Assembly (NCBI GenBank): GCA_016779205.1
Contig: JADHOC010000021.1
Location: 26,757 to 90,756 of the forward strand
Length of the DNA: 64,000 nt
Reading direction: 5' to 3'
From: Planctomycetota bacterium
Lineage (GTDB): Bacteria > Planctomycetota > UBA1135 > GCA-002686595
The notes under the pieces are model-generated. The model searched no databases. It worked only from the letters and a program-made list of their open reading frames with translations, and was not told the DNA's origin. Positions 8,867-16,658 of this stretch are shown here, one piece after another. A program made the translations under genes and the position numbers. The first letter of the stretch is position 1, and the number at the start of each line of letters is the position of its first letter.

Positions 8867-10075
8867 TCAGCCGCGCCCCACGTCGTCGGGCAGAGGGAAG
8901 GACCCGTCCTCGCGCTCCAGGGTCCAACTCCCCGTCACATCTCGCCCGAGGTCCAGTGGGCGATACAGGTGGGGGAACAGGGCACCGCCCCTGGAGGCCT
9001 CGAAGCGCAGGTCCTCGGTGACCGCGTCGCGGTCCAGCTCGAGCAGCGCCACCCGCTCCACCCCCCCGAAGTGGGCATCCAGCGTGCCCGCCAGCTGCCC
9101 GGCGAAGGAGAGGTGCACGAAGCCCTCCAGCGCGAGTGAGGGGACCTCCAGGGGGCCCGTGCGCGGGAGGTCGCAAGCGTCTGCCTCCGGGACGAGGTGG
9201 AACAGCCGGCGCTCGCGCAGGGGGCGATGGACCGAGAGGGTGGTCCCGGGCCGCACGAGCCCCGCCCCTGCGGCCCGCCGGGAGAGGACCTCCAGGGCGC
9301 CCCGGCCCTCCTCCGCGAGGTCCCGGGTCCACTCGTTCACGTACAGGTCCACGTGGCTCCACAGCACGTCGTCGGAGAACTCCTGGGCATGGCGGCGCAT
9401 GGACTCGAGGGTGGCCTCGGGCCTCGCCCGCGCGAGGGCCAGGGAGCGCCGCAGCGCGTCCTGAACTGCGTCGACGGTCTCCTCGGGCAGGGTGCGCCGG
9501 GCGAAGATCCCACCCAGGGGGAGCGGCGCCCCGGTCTCCGCCTCCCAGCGCGCCCCGAGGTCCTCCACGAGGCCGAGGCCGGACGCCGCGTAGGTGAAGC
9601 GGCCCTCGTGGATGCAGACACCAAGGTCCGCCTCGCCCCGCTCGAGGGCTGGCATGACATCGCTGAAGATGACGTGCTCCGCGTCCGCGGCGTCGGGATA
9701 GAAGAGGCGGTACAGGAGGGCCGCCGTGGTGTGGGCGCCGGGGCAGAGGACCCGGCTCGAGGGAGTCGGGGTGAGCGGGTCGAGGCCCGCCCGGGCCAAC
9801 AGGAGCGGGCCGTTGCCGAACCCCAGGGCGGAGCCGGTGGGGAGGGCGACCAGCTCCTCCGCCATGAGGAGAGCGAGGTGGTAGCTGGCCTTGGCCACGT
9901 CGAAGGCCCGCGCAGCCCCCGGGTCCAGGAGGCGCTGGTTGAGCTCCTGCACGTCCAGCAGCTCGATCTCGACGTCGTGGCCCTCCACCTGGACCTCGCC
10001 GGTCAGGAGGCCGTGGAAGAGGAACGTGTCGTTCGGGCAGGTGGAGATCCCGAGGTGCAGGGGGCGGCGGCTCAC
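8867..10075 (-). CDS. mqnD: 1,4-dihydroxy-6-naphthoate synthase fused to DUF952
   Basis: Residues 1-280 are MqnD, which converts cyclic dehypoxanthine futalosine to 1,4-dihydroxy-6-naphthoate in the futalosine menaquinone pathway. Seen motifs are STCPNDTFLFHGLL (11-24), the AFDVAKASYHLAL region, GNGPLL and CIHEGRF, with H156 the likely catalytic His. Residues 291-395 form a DUF952 domain: LFHLVPEADA, PSLALEGFVHLSFAGQ, then LFPHLYRPLDL near the end. MqnD alone is about 280 residues, so this 402-residue product is a true in-frame fusion. The GTG start overlaps the mqnB stop (GTGA). DUF952 function is unknown. Confidence 0.88.
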   Translation of the reverse strand: MSRRPLHLGISTCPNDTFLFHGLLTGEVQVEGHDVEIELLDVQELNQRLLDPGAARAFDVAKASYHLALLMAEELVALPTGSALGFGNGPLLLARAGLDPLTPTPSSRVLCPGAHTTAALLYRLFYPDAADAEHVIFSDVMPALERGEADLGVCIHEGRFTYAASGLGLVEDLGARWEAETGAPLPLGGIFARRTLPEETVDAVQDALRRSLALARARPEATLESMRRHAQEFSDDVLWSHVDLYVNEWTRDLAEEGRGALEVLSRRAAGAGLVRPGTTLSVHRPLRERRLFHLVPEADACDLPRTGPLEVPSLALEGFVHLSFAGQLAGTLDAHFGGVERVALLELDRDAVTEDLRFEASRGGALFPHLYRPLDLGRDVTGSWTLEREDGSFPLPDDVGRG

Positions 10076-10728
10076 GGCGTGCCTCCCTGGAGGATCGACC
10101 TCGCCGAGCTCGCCGCGGCCATGAGGGCGGGCTCCACGAGCCAGCGGTCCTTGTCCCTGTCCCCCGCGACGTTGGAGATGCCCCGGACCGCGTGCAGGGG
10201 GACGCCGGCCAGGCGGGCGGCCAGCGCGGCGCCGAACGTCTCCATGTCCTCCGCGACGGCGCCCTGGAACCGCTGGCAGCGACCAAGGGCCTCGGCGGGG
10301 CTCGCGGACGCGGCGCAGACGGAGAGCAGGAGGGGGCCTGCTGCGGGCAACTGGAGCTGCTCGTGGACCTCGCCCTGGGCGTCGTGCCACTGGGGGAACC
10401 CGAGGGCCGAGGGGGGCAGCAGCGCGGCCCCTTGGCCGGCCCCGACCCCGTCCAGGGCCACGGCGCCGAACTCGGTCGCCTCGCCGACGGCGGGGCCCCC
10501 CTCGAGGCTCCCCGCGATCCCGAGCAGGATGACCCGGGCCGGTCGCCGGTGGGCGATGAGCGCCGCGGTGCGGGCGGCTGCGGCCACGGGGCCGAAGCCG
10601 ACGAGCTCGACCCCCGGCCCCCCTCTTGCAGCGAACAGGTCCGGCGCGACGCGTTCGAGGATGGACCGCTCGAGCTCCGTGGGGACGCAGAGGAGGGCCC
10701 CGGCGGGATCAGGAGGGTGACTGGACAT
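10072..10728 (-). CDS. mqnB: futalosine hydrolase
   Basis: A 218-residue nucleoside-phosphorylase-fold enzyme that removes hypoxanthine from futalosine, one of the steps that lead to the MqnD substrate. Motifs: ILLGIAGSL near residue 78 (phosphorylase-fold Gly-rich strand), VAEDMETFGAALAA (the Glu-Met-Glu ribose-binding signature, here EDMET), and VRGISNVAGDRDKDRW with the conserved catalytic Asp region. I chose ATG 10728, which gives the normal length, over an upstream ATG at 10764. It is translationally coupled to mqnD. The other mqn genes are not in the window. Confidence 0.88.
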   Translation of the reverse strand: MSSHPPDPAGALLCVPTELERSILERVAPDLFAARGGPGVELVGFGPVAAAARTAALIAHRRPARVILLGIAGSLEGGPAVGEATEFGAVALDGVGAGQGAALLPPSALGFPQWHDAQGEVHEQLQLPAAGPLLLSVCAASASPAEALGRCQRFQGAVAEDMETFGAALAARLAGVPLHAVRGISNVAGDRDKDRWLVEPALMAAASSARSILQGGTP

Positions 10729-10800
10729 GGCAAGAACCTGCGCCGGAGAGGGCCTGGGCTCCACCCCGGAGAGGCCGAATCCTGGGTCCTGAGAATATTG

Positions 10801-10818
10801 GCCCCGCCCTGACGGGGC
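10801..10818 (+). promoter_or_regulatory. hairpin in the mqnB/CARDB divergent spacer
   Basis: GCCCCG (10801-10806) pairs with CGGGGC (10813-10818) around six bases. It ends 18 bases before the CARDB ATG, in the 108-base spacer between divergent genes. It could be an operator or a leader-RNA element. AATATT lies just upstream, unusual in this GC-rich DNA. Confidence 0.3.
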
Positions 10819-10836
10819 TGAACGGATGTTCGGGCG

Positions 10837-13197
10837 ATGGCGCGCGTCGACCCAGAGTGGCCCCGCTCACTAGCGGCGGTCTTGTTGATGGCCGCGGGGG
10901 CGGGCATGAGCGCCTCCTGCGGTGGCGGGGGAGGATCCACCGCTGTGGCGGCCACCGGGGTGGACCTGGCGGCCCTGGGGGTGACGCCGAGCACCTGGTC
11001 CCTGGATGCGGGCTCAAGCGTGGTGGTGACCGCCGAGGTCGCCAACCAGGGGACCGTCGCCTCCGCCCCCTTCGAGGTCGGCGTCTACCTCTCCGCGGAC
11101 ACGGAGCGTGACGCCCAGGACGTGCGGCTGCTCTCCTGGAGCCTCCTGACGCTCAGCGCAGGTGAGACTTTCTCCGCCTCCGACAGCCTCCAGGTTCCGG
11201 TCACGACCCCGGCCGGGGAGTACTACCTGCTCTGCGTGGCGGACGACCAGGGGGCCTTCCTGGAGGAGGCGGAAGGGAACAACGTGGTGTCCTCCACCGC
11301 CACGGTCCTGGTCGCCGAGGCCGAGCGCCCTGACCTGGTCATCGAGTCGGTCCACTTCGGCGCCGTGGAGGTCCAGGCTGGCCAGCCCATCCTCGTGGAT
11401 GACGCCGTGCGCAACGTCGGCGTCGAGACGAGCGGCGCCTTCCGCGTGGGGATCTACCTGTCGGACGACGCGCTGATCACCCCGAGCGACGTCCTCATCG
11501 GGCAGCGGCAGGTGCTGGACCTCGAGGTCGGCGCGCTGGACCCCGCCAGCGGCTCCCTGACGGTCCCGGCCTTCGTCATGGCGGGGACCTACTTCGTCGG
11601 GGCGATCGCGGACGATCTCGGGGCCATCATCGAGATGGACGAGCTGAACAACGAGCTCGCCGCGCCCGGGACCCTGGCCGTGACCGCGGCGCCGGAGCCG
11701 GACCTGGCGGCGGCCTCCGTGAGCTTCTCACCGCCCTCGGTGGAGGGCGGTCAGGCCATCGTGGTGGAGGAGTCCATCCTGAACCAGGGGCTCGCCGCGG
11801 CGCCCCTGTTCCAGGTCGGCGTCTACCTCTCGGACGACCCGACGATCGACCCGGCGACGGACATCCTGATCGGCACCCGCACCGAGAGCTTCCTTGCGGT
11901 GGGGAGCGTCTCCAACTCCGGTCCGACGCCCATTCCCGTGCCATCGAGCACGCCCCCTGGGGAGTACTTCGTGGGCGTGTACGCCGACAGCTCCGAGCTG
12001 CTCGCGGAGCTGGACGAGGGGAACAACGGCCTCATCGGCCTCGGTCGCCTGACGGTCTCGGCGCCGCCGCTCTCCGACCTCGTCGCCAGCCAGTTCAGCT
12101 TCTCGCCTTCGGCCATCCAGTCCGGCACCGGCGCGGCGATCAACATCGAGGACCAGGTGACCAACCTCGGGCTCGCGCCGAGCTCGACCGTGCGGGTCTC
12201 GGTCTACCTCTCGAGCGACGCCGCCATCACGACCAACGACGTGCTCCTGGGCTTCCACGAACTCTCCCCCCTCAGCGTGGGGGTCGGCTCGTCGAGGTCG
12301 CTGAGCATGCCGGTCCCCGGGGGCATCGCCCCGGGCTCCTACCGGGTGGGGCTGTGGGTCGACGACCTCAACACGGAGCCCGAGCTCAACGAGGGCAACA
12401 ACCTCCTGGTCGCCGGGGGGCTCCTTGATGTGCTGGAGGGCGGCGTCGCCGCGCCCAACCTGGTGACCGAGCTCATGGACCCGGCCGCGTCGGTGGCGGA
12501 GCCCGGGGAGTCCTTCCAGGTGGTGACGCGCGTGGCGAACGCAGGCGACGCCTCGTGCGGCGCGTTCCGCATCGGCATCTACCTCTCGACGGACGAGACC
12601 GTCACCAGCAGCGACACGCTGCTCGGGGACCGGCTCGTCCCGTTCGGCCTGGGGGCCGCGTTCGCCACCGTCGCCAGCGCACCGGTCGCGATCCCGCCGG
12701 GCACCCCGGAGGGGGAGTACACCATCGGCGCCCTCGCTGACTGGCAAGGCGTCGTCTCCGAGTCGGATGAGACCGACAACAGCCTCAACGCGGCAGGCGT
12801 CTTCCGGGTTCAGGTCCCGCCGCCCCCGGCGCCGGACCTCAGGGCCTCGGACGTGGACGTGATCGACGCGTCTCCGTTCACCGCTGGCGAGGTCATCAGC
12901 GTGGCGCACACGGTCACGAACAACGGCGACCTGGACGCGAGCTCGTTCCGGGTGGGCATCTACCTCTCCGAGGACGAGGTCATCGACCCGGCGGAGGACA
13001 CGTTGCTGGGGACCCGCGTGCTCTCCAGCCTCGCCATCGGCGGCAGCAGCCCGGCCAACACCGCCGTTCAGCTCCCACCCGGCGTGGCGTTGACGGCCTG
13101 GCGGATCGGCGTTCTCGTCGACGACCTCGAGGCGCTCGCGGAGAGCGACGAGTCCAACAACAGCGCCGTCGACCCCGAGGCCCACGTCATCCAATAG
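10837..13197 (+). CDS. secreted six-repeat CARDB protein
   Basis: A 786-residue exported protein. An N-terminal hydrophobic signal ends at a Cys followed by a Gly run (SASCGGGGG, residues 25-33). It is probably a lipoprotein, although the -3 residue is not the usual Leu. The rest is six tandem CARDB-type beta-sandwich repeats of about 120 residues. Each has a strand like FRVGIYLSDD followed by D.LLG, and a segment like GEYxxGxxxDxxxxxxExDExNN. CARDB domains are cell-surface adhesion modules. Repeat boundaries fall near residues 42, 166, 289, 413, 542 and 663. The next gene follows after four bases. Likely role: surface adhesion or matrix. Confidence 0.8.
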   Translation: MARVDPEWPRSLAAVLLMAAGAGMSASCGGGGGSTAVAATGVDLAALGVTPSTWSLDAGSSVVVTAEVANQGTVASAPFEVGVYLSADTERDAQDVRLLSWSLLTLSAGETFSASDSLQVPVTTPAGEYYLLCVADDQGAFLEEAEGNNVVSSTATVLVAEAERPDLVIESVHFGAVEVQAGQPILVDDAVRNVGVETSGAFRVGIYLSDDALITPSDVLIGQRQVLDLEVGALDPASGSLTVPAFVMAGTYFVGAIADDLGAIIEMDELNNELAAPGTLAVTAAPEPDLAAASVSFSPPSVEGGQAIVVEESILNQGLAAAPLFQVGVYLSDDPTIDPATDILIGTRTESFLAVGSVSNSGPTPIPVPSSTPPGEYFVGVYADSSELLAELDEGNNGLIGLGRLTVSAPPLSDLVASQFSFSPSAIQSGTGAAINIEDQVTNLGLAPSSTVRVSVYLSSDAAITTNDVLLGFHELSPLSVGVGSSRSLSMPVPGGIAPGSYRVGLWVDDLNTEPELNEGNNLLVAGGLLDVLEGGVAAPNLVTELMDPAASVAEPGESFQVVTRVANAGDASCGAFRIGIYLSTDETVTSSDTLLGDRLVPFGLGAAFATVASAPVAIPPGTPEGEYTIGALADWQGVVSESDETDNSLNAAGVFRVQVPPPPAPDLRASDVDVIDASPFTAGEVISVAHTVTNNGDLDASSFRVGIYLSEDEVIDPAEDTLLGTRVLSSLAIGGSSPANTAVQLPPGVALTAWRIGVLVDDLEALAESDESNNSAVDPEAHVIQ

Positions 13198-13201
13198 CCC
13201 C

Positions 13202-13480
13202 ATGAAGCGCCCCCTCGATCTCTCCTCTCCGCTCCGCCGTCCCCTCGCGATCGGCGCGGCGCTCCTGGTGACCGTGGTCGCCGGAGCCCAGGAGGTCTCC
13301 CGGGCGACCCGCGCCGGCGAGGTCCGCGCCGGGGACGCCCTGCCCGCCCCGCTCCGCGCCGTGCACCGCCACGATCGAGTGCCGTCGGAGCCGGGCGGGT
13401 ACGTGGACGTGTGGGGGCCGTTCGCGCCCTGGGAGGTGCGGGTCCTCCAGGGGCAAGGCACGTCCCGCAGCGGCCGTTGA
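13202..13480 (+). CDS. small secreted protein
   Basis: A 92-residue protein with a plausible signal peptide (residues 12-29, RRPLAIGAALLVTVVAGA then Q). The mature part is short, Arg/Pro/Gly-rich and contains GGYVDVWGPFAPWEVRVL. No family recognised. It begins four bases after the CARDB stop, so it is probably cotranscribed with it. The long open frames on the opposite strand here look like high-GC shadows. Confidence 0.45.
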   Translation: MKRPLDLSSPLRRPLAIGAALLVTVVAGAQEVSRATRAGEVRAGDALPAPLRAVHRHDRVPSEPGGYVDVWGPFAPWEVRVLQGQGTSRSGR

Positions 13481-13523
13481 TTACTCCGTGACGCCGGCCG
13501 GCGCGGGTCGCAGAATCGGCGCG

Positions 13524-15245
13524 ATGGATGGCGAGGGAGTTCAGGGCGGGGCACGTGACCCCGGGGTGCTCCGGGCCCTCCAGGAGGTCTTCGGGATCGA
13601 GGACTATCGCGGTCCCCAGGAGGCGGCCATCGCCGCCGTGCTCGCCGGGCGCGACGTGCTGCTGACCATGCCGACGGGCGCAGGCAAGTCGCTGGTGTAC
13701 CAGCTGCCCGCCGTCGTGGAGGAGGGGATGACCCTCGTCGTCAGCCCGCTGATCGCCCTCATGAAGGACCAGGTGGACGCGCTCAGGGCCCGCGGGATCC
13801 GCGCGGCCTACGTGAACTCCTCCATCAGCGCGGCCGAGCGGGCGCGCCGACTGAAGGCCGCGGCGGCGGGTGACCTGGACCTCCTCTACGTCACCCCCGA
13901 GCGCTTCCGTCAGCCCGACTTCGCCGGGGCCCTCCCGGAGCTCCCGGTGCGCCGGCTCGCGGTGGACGAGGCCCACTGCATCAGCCAGTGGGGCCACGAC
14001 TTCCGCCCCGACTTCTCCAGGCTCGGGGAGTACCGACGGCGCCTCGGCGGGGTCCCGGCGATCGCGCTCACGGCGACCGCCACCCCGGCGGTGGCAGCGG
14101 ACATCGCCCTGCGCCTCGAGCTCGAGGACCCCCTGGTCCTGCGCACGGGGATCGAGCGCGAGAACCTCTTCCTCGCGGTGACAGAGGTCTCCAGCGAGGA
14201 GGAGAAGGTCGACGTCCTCGTGGACCGCATCCAGTCCATCGGCGGCCCGGGCATCGTCTACGGCGCCCTCATCAAGGACCTCGAGCGGATCCACGGGGAG
14301 CTGCGGCGGCGCGGGGTGGAGACTCTGGTCTACCACGGCAAGCTCTCGGCAGAGGAGCGCCGCGGGATGCAGGAGCGCTTCATGGCCTCGTCCAAGCTGG
14401 TCGTGCTGGCGACCAACGCGTTCGGGATGGGGATCGACAAGGCCGACATACGGTTCGTCCTCCACGTGCAGATGCCGCGCACCCTCGAGGCCTGGACCCA
14501 GGAGGTGGGGCGGGCCGGCCGCGACGGCGCGCCCTCCTGGTGCGAGCTGCTCTACTTCCCCGAGGACATCGCCATCCAGGACACTTTCGTGCGCTGGGCG
14601 AACCCCACCCTCAAGTACGTGGTCATGGTCTACGAGACCCTCGCCGGGTGGGGGGAGCGCGTGCAGCTCAAGGACGAGGACGACCTGCGCGCGGAGCTGC
14701 TCGTGAAGGAGCGCCGGGACAACCGCGTGGGGATCGCCCTGCGCTGGCTGGAGGTCCTGGGGGTGACCTCGGGCTCCTTCGAGGGGCACGACCTGGAGGT
14801 CCGTCGGCCCCTGGATCCCGAGGAGCTCCCCGCCTTCCTGGGCACCGGCGAGAAGCTCCAGGACGACCTCCGGGCGCTGCTCTCCATGGTGGAGTTCGCG
14901 AAGAACGAGGACCGCCCCCGGCGGGCGCTCCTGGCCGAGCACTTCGGCCTCGAGGACGCGGTGGGGAGGGGGTGCGACAACACCGAGGACGCCGCCGCCT
15001 GGCGCGAGGCGCACCTCGAGCGGCGGGCGGCGGCGCCCGCCACGACCCCTGCGGCCGCGCCCCTGGCCGCGGACCCCGAGGCGGCCTTCGCCCGCGGGGA
15101 CTGGGTGGAGATCGACGGGCGCCACCTCGGTCAGGTGGTCAAGGTCGAGGGGGAGGGGCGCCGGACCCGCCTGGTGGTGGAGAGCGCCGGTGACTTCCGG
15201 CGGCGGACCGTGGACCCGCGGCGCAAGCAGGTGCGGAAGATCTGA
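13524..15245 (+). CDS. RecQ-like ATP-dependent DNA helicase without zinc cysteines
   Basis: A 573-residue superfamily 2 helicase of the RecQ family. Residues 25-60 hold the Q-motif region (YRGPQ) and Walker A MPTGAGKS (K55). LVVSPLIALMKDQVDAL is motif Ia, VDEAHCISQWGHDFRPDF is motif II plus the RecQ aromatic loop, and ALTATATP is motif III. The second RecA lobe has ATNAFGMGIDKADIRFV and QEVGRAGRDG. The RecQ zinc site is degraded: only one Cys remains in GRGCDNTED, where the family has four. There is no HRDC domain, and a basic C-terminal domain with DWVEIDGRHLGQVVKVE replaces it. ATG 13524 is preferred; GTG 13488 is possible. Confidence 0.82.
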   Translation: MDGEGVQGGARDPGVLRALQEVFGIEDYRGPQEAAIAAVLAGRDVLLTMPTGAGKSLVYQLPAVVEEGMTLVVSPLIALMKDQVDALRARGIRAAYVNSSISAAERARRLKAAAAGDLDLLYVTPERFRQPDFAGALPELPVRRLAVDEAHCISQWGHDFRPDFSRLGEYRRRLGGVPAIALTATATPAVAADIALRLELEDPLVLRTGIERENLFLAVTEVSSEEEKVDVLVDRIQSIGGPGIVYGALIKDLERIHGELRRRGVETLVYHGKLSAEERRGMQERFMASSKLVVLATNAFGMGIDKADIRFVLHVQMPRTLEAWTQEVGRAGRDGAPSWCELLYFPEDIAIQDTFVRWANPTLKYVVMVYETLAGWGERVQLKDEDDLRAELLVKERRDNRVGIALRWLEVLGVTSGSFEGHDLEVRRPLDPEELPAFLGTGEKLQDDLRALLSMVEFAKNEDRPRRALLAEHFGLEDAVGRGCDNTEDAAAWREAHLERRAAAPATTPAAAPLAADPEAAFARGDWVEIDGRHLGQVVKVEGEGRRTRLVVESAGDFRRRTVDPRRKQVRKI

Positions 15246-15255
15246 GCCCCTTCCC

Positions 15256-15834
15256 TCAGTGGGCCGCTCCCAGGTGAACCCGCTGGACGGTCATGGGGAG
15301 CTCGGTGGAGACGTCGAAGCGCGCGGCGGTCTCGACCCCGACCCGCGCGAGGGACTCTGCGTCCGGGGCGCTGGCCTCGGCCACGCTCATGGCGCCCAGC
15401 GCGAACTCCGCGCCGGACCCGAACGCGTAGAAGGACCGGAACTCCTGCACCGAGCGCTGGGGGTAGGCGCCGAAGATGCCGCCGGGCGACGCGATGATCA
15501 GCTCCATGCGCATAGACTCGTAGTCGTACTGGCTGTCCTCCTTTCCGAGGACGTAGTAGTCATCCCGGAGGGAGCGCTGAAGCTGCGTCAAGAAGTCGAA
15601 GATCTGGTCCGCGCTCCGAAGCTGAGGTGTCTCCTTCAGCCCGCGGAGGTGGTGCCCCAGGATCAGCTAGGCCGAGGCGGGGCCGGTGGGTGCGACCCAC
15701 GCCTCCCCGACCTGGACGAGCTTGTCGCTGGAGGCGACGAGGTCCGCGGGCTCCCGGAGGTCTCCGTAGGTGGCGAGGGTGTCGGCGGCGATGCACGCGA
15801 CTCCGTTCTTCTTGGTGACGACGACGGTGGTCAT
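15256..15834 (-). pseudogene. proteasome-like Ntn hydrolase gene interrupted by in-frame TAG
   Basis: Read from ATG 15834, the frame encodes a 20S-proteasome/HslV-like Ntn hydrolase. It starts MTTVVVTKKNGVACIAADT: mature Thr1 nucleophile, Asp17 and Lys in SSDKLVQVG. After 55 codons (ending GPASA) it meets TAG at 15667-15669. The same frame then continues without a shift for another 136 codons with clear family sequence (DDYYVLGKEDSQYDYESMRMEL, FRSFYAFGSGAEFALGAM) to a natural stop. Full length would be 192 residues, normal for this family. A CAG-to-TAG transition explains it. No good start lies after the TAG except a TTG at 15591 that lacks the catalytic N-terminus. It may be a recent nonsense mutation, a sequencing error or amber readthrough. 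Confidence 0.8.
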
Positions 15835-15888
15835 GGGGTCCTGCGGGTCGGGGAGCGGGGAGCGCCATCCCTCCCTGGGGGCGGCGCG

Positions 15889-16626
15889 GTGCGGGCGGAC
15901 CATAGCGAAGCTCACCGAGGTTCCGCGAGGTTCCCGTCTCGATCGTACGGCTCGCCTTGGCGCCAGCGGGGAGCGGCCGTCCTCGCCGCCGCCCTGGCCC
16001 TCGCCGCGTGCGCGGCGCCGGATGATGGGCCGCGCCCCGCGGAGCCCACGCAGGTGGCTCCCTGGGACGTGCTCTTCGACGGGCGAGACCTCTCGGCCTG
16101 GAAGGCCGGCGTCTTCGGCGAGTTCCCCGAGTTCGATCAGGTGGAGGACGGCGTGGTCATCCCCCAGGGGGTCCCGCTCGCGGGGCTGACCTACCAGGGC
16201 ACGCCGCCGACGCCGCCCTTCGAGGCGGAGTTCGACGTGACCAAGGATTTCGGCGCGGACTTCTTCTTCTCGGTGACCTTCCCCGTCCGCGGCGAGCACC
16301 TGACCCTGGTGCTCGGCGGGTGGGGGGGCGTGGTCTGCGGGCTGTCCTGCCTCGACGGGGAGGACGCGTCGGGGAACGACACGCGGACCTTGAAGAACTT
16401 CCCCGACGGCTCGCGCTACCGGGTCTCCCTGGCGGTCACGGACGAGCGGGTCCGGGTGGTCCTCGACGGGGAGCCGCTGATCGAAGCGGACCTGCGCGGG
16501 CGGGAGCTGGAGCTGCGTCCCGAAGTTGACCCCTCCGTCCCGTTCGGAGTCGCGACCTTCGCCACTCAGACCATCCTGCACCGGGTGAGAGTGCGACAGC
16601 TGGACCAGGAGGGGGTCGGTCCTTGA
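15889..16626 (+). CDS. DUF1080-like secreted lipoprotein
   Basis: About 245 residues. A hydrophobic signal with a lipobox (LALAAC) predicts a lipoprotein. The mature domain starts WDVLFDGRDLSAWKAG, a hallmark of DUF1080 (concanavalin-like, putative 3-keto-disaccharide hydrolase or sugar-binding fold). It continues FDQVEDGVVIPQG and FPDGSRYRVSLAVTDERVRVVLDGEPL. The start is uncertain. GTG 15889 is the nearest in-frame start upstream of the signal, giving about 25 residues before the hydrophobic stretch. The promoter would lie in the 54-base spacer to the divergent broken hydrolase gene. Substrate unknown. Confidence 0.65.
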   Translation: MRADHSEAHRGSARFPSRSYGSPWRQRGAAVLAAALALAACAAPDDGPRPAEPTQVAPWDVLFDGRDLSAWKAGVFGEFPEFDQVEDGVVIPQGVPLAGLTYQGTPPTPPFEAEFDVTKDFGADFFFSVTFPVRGEHLTLVLGGWGGVVCGLSCLDGEDASGNDTRTLKNFPDGSRYRVSLAVTDERVRVVLDGEPLIEADLRGRELELRPEVDPSVPFGVATFATQTILHRVRVRQLDQEGVGP

Positions 16627-16658
16627 CGGCTCCGAAGGGGTGGGGCGACTATTGGGTC

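Noticed and set aside
11728..13554. 608-codon open frame opposite the CARDB gene
   Set aside because: It is antisense to the recognisable repeats and lacks any structure or signal.
13068..15125. 685-codon open frame on the minus strand across the first helicase gene
   Set aside because: Pro/Arg/Gly/Leu-rich shadow; the plus strand has all helicase motifs.
15667..15669. TAG as a pyrrolysine codon
   Set aside because: Pyrrolysine is confined to a few methyltransferase-type proteins in organisms with pylTSBCD; none of these genes is in view, and the family does not use it. Recent mutation or error is simpler.
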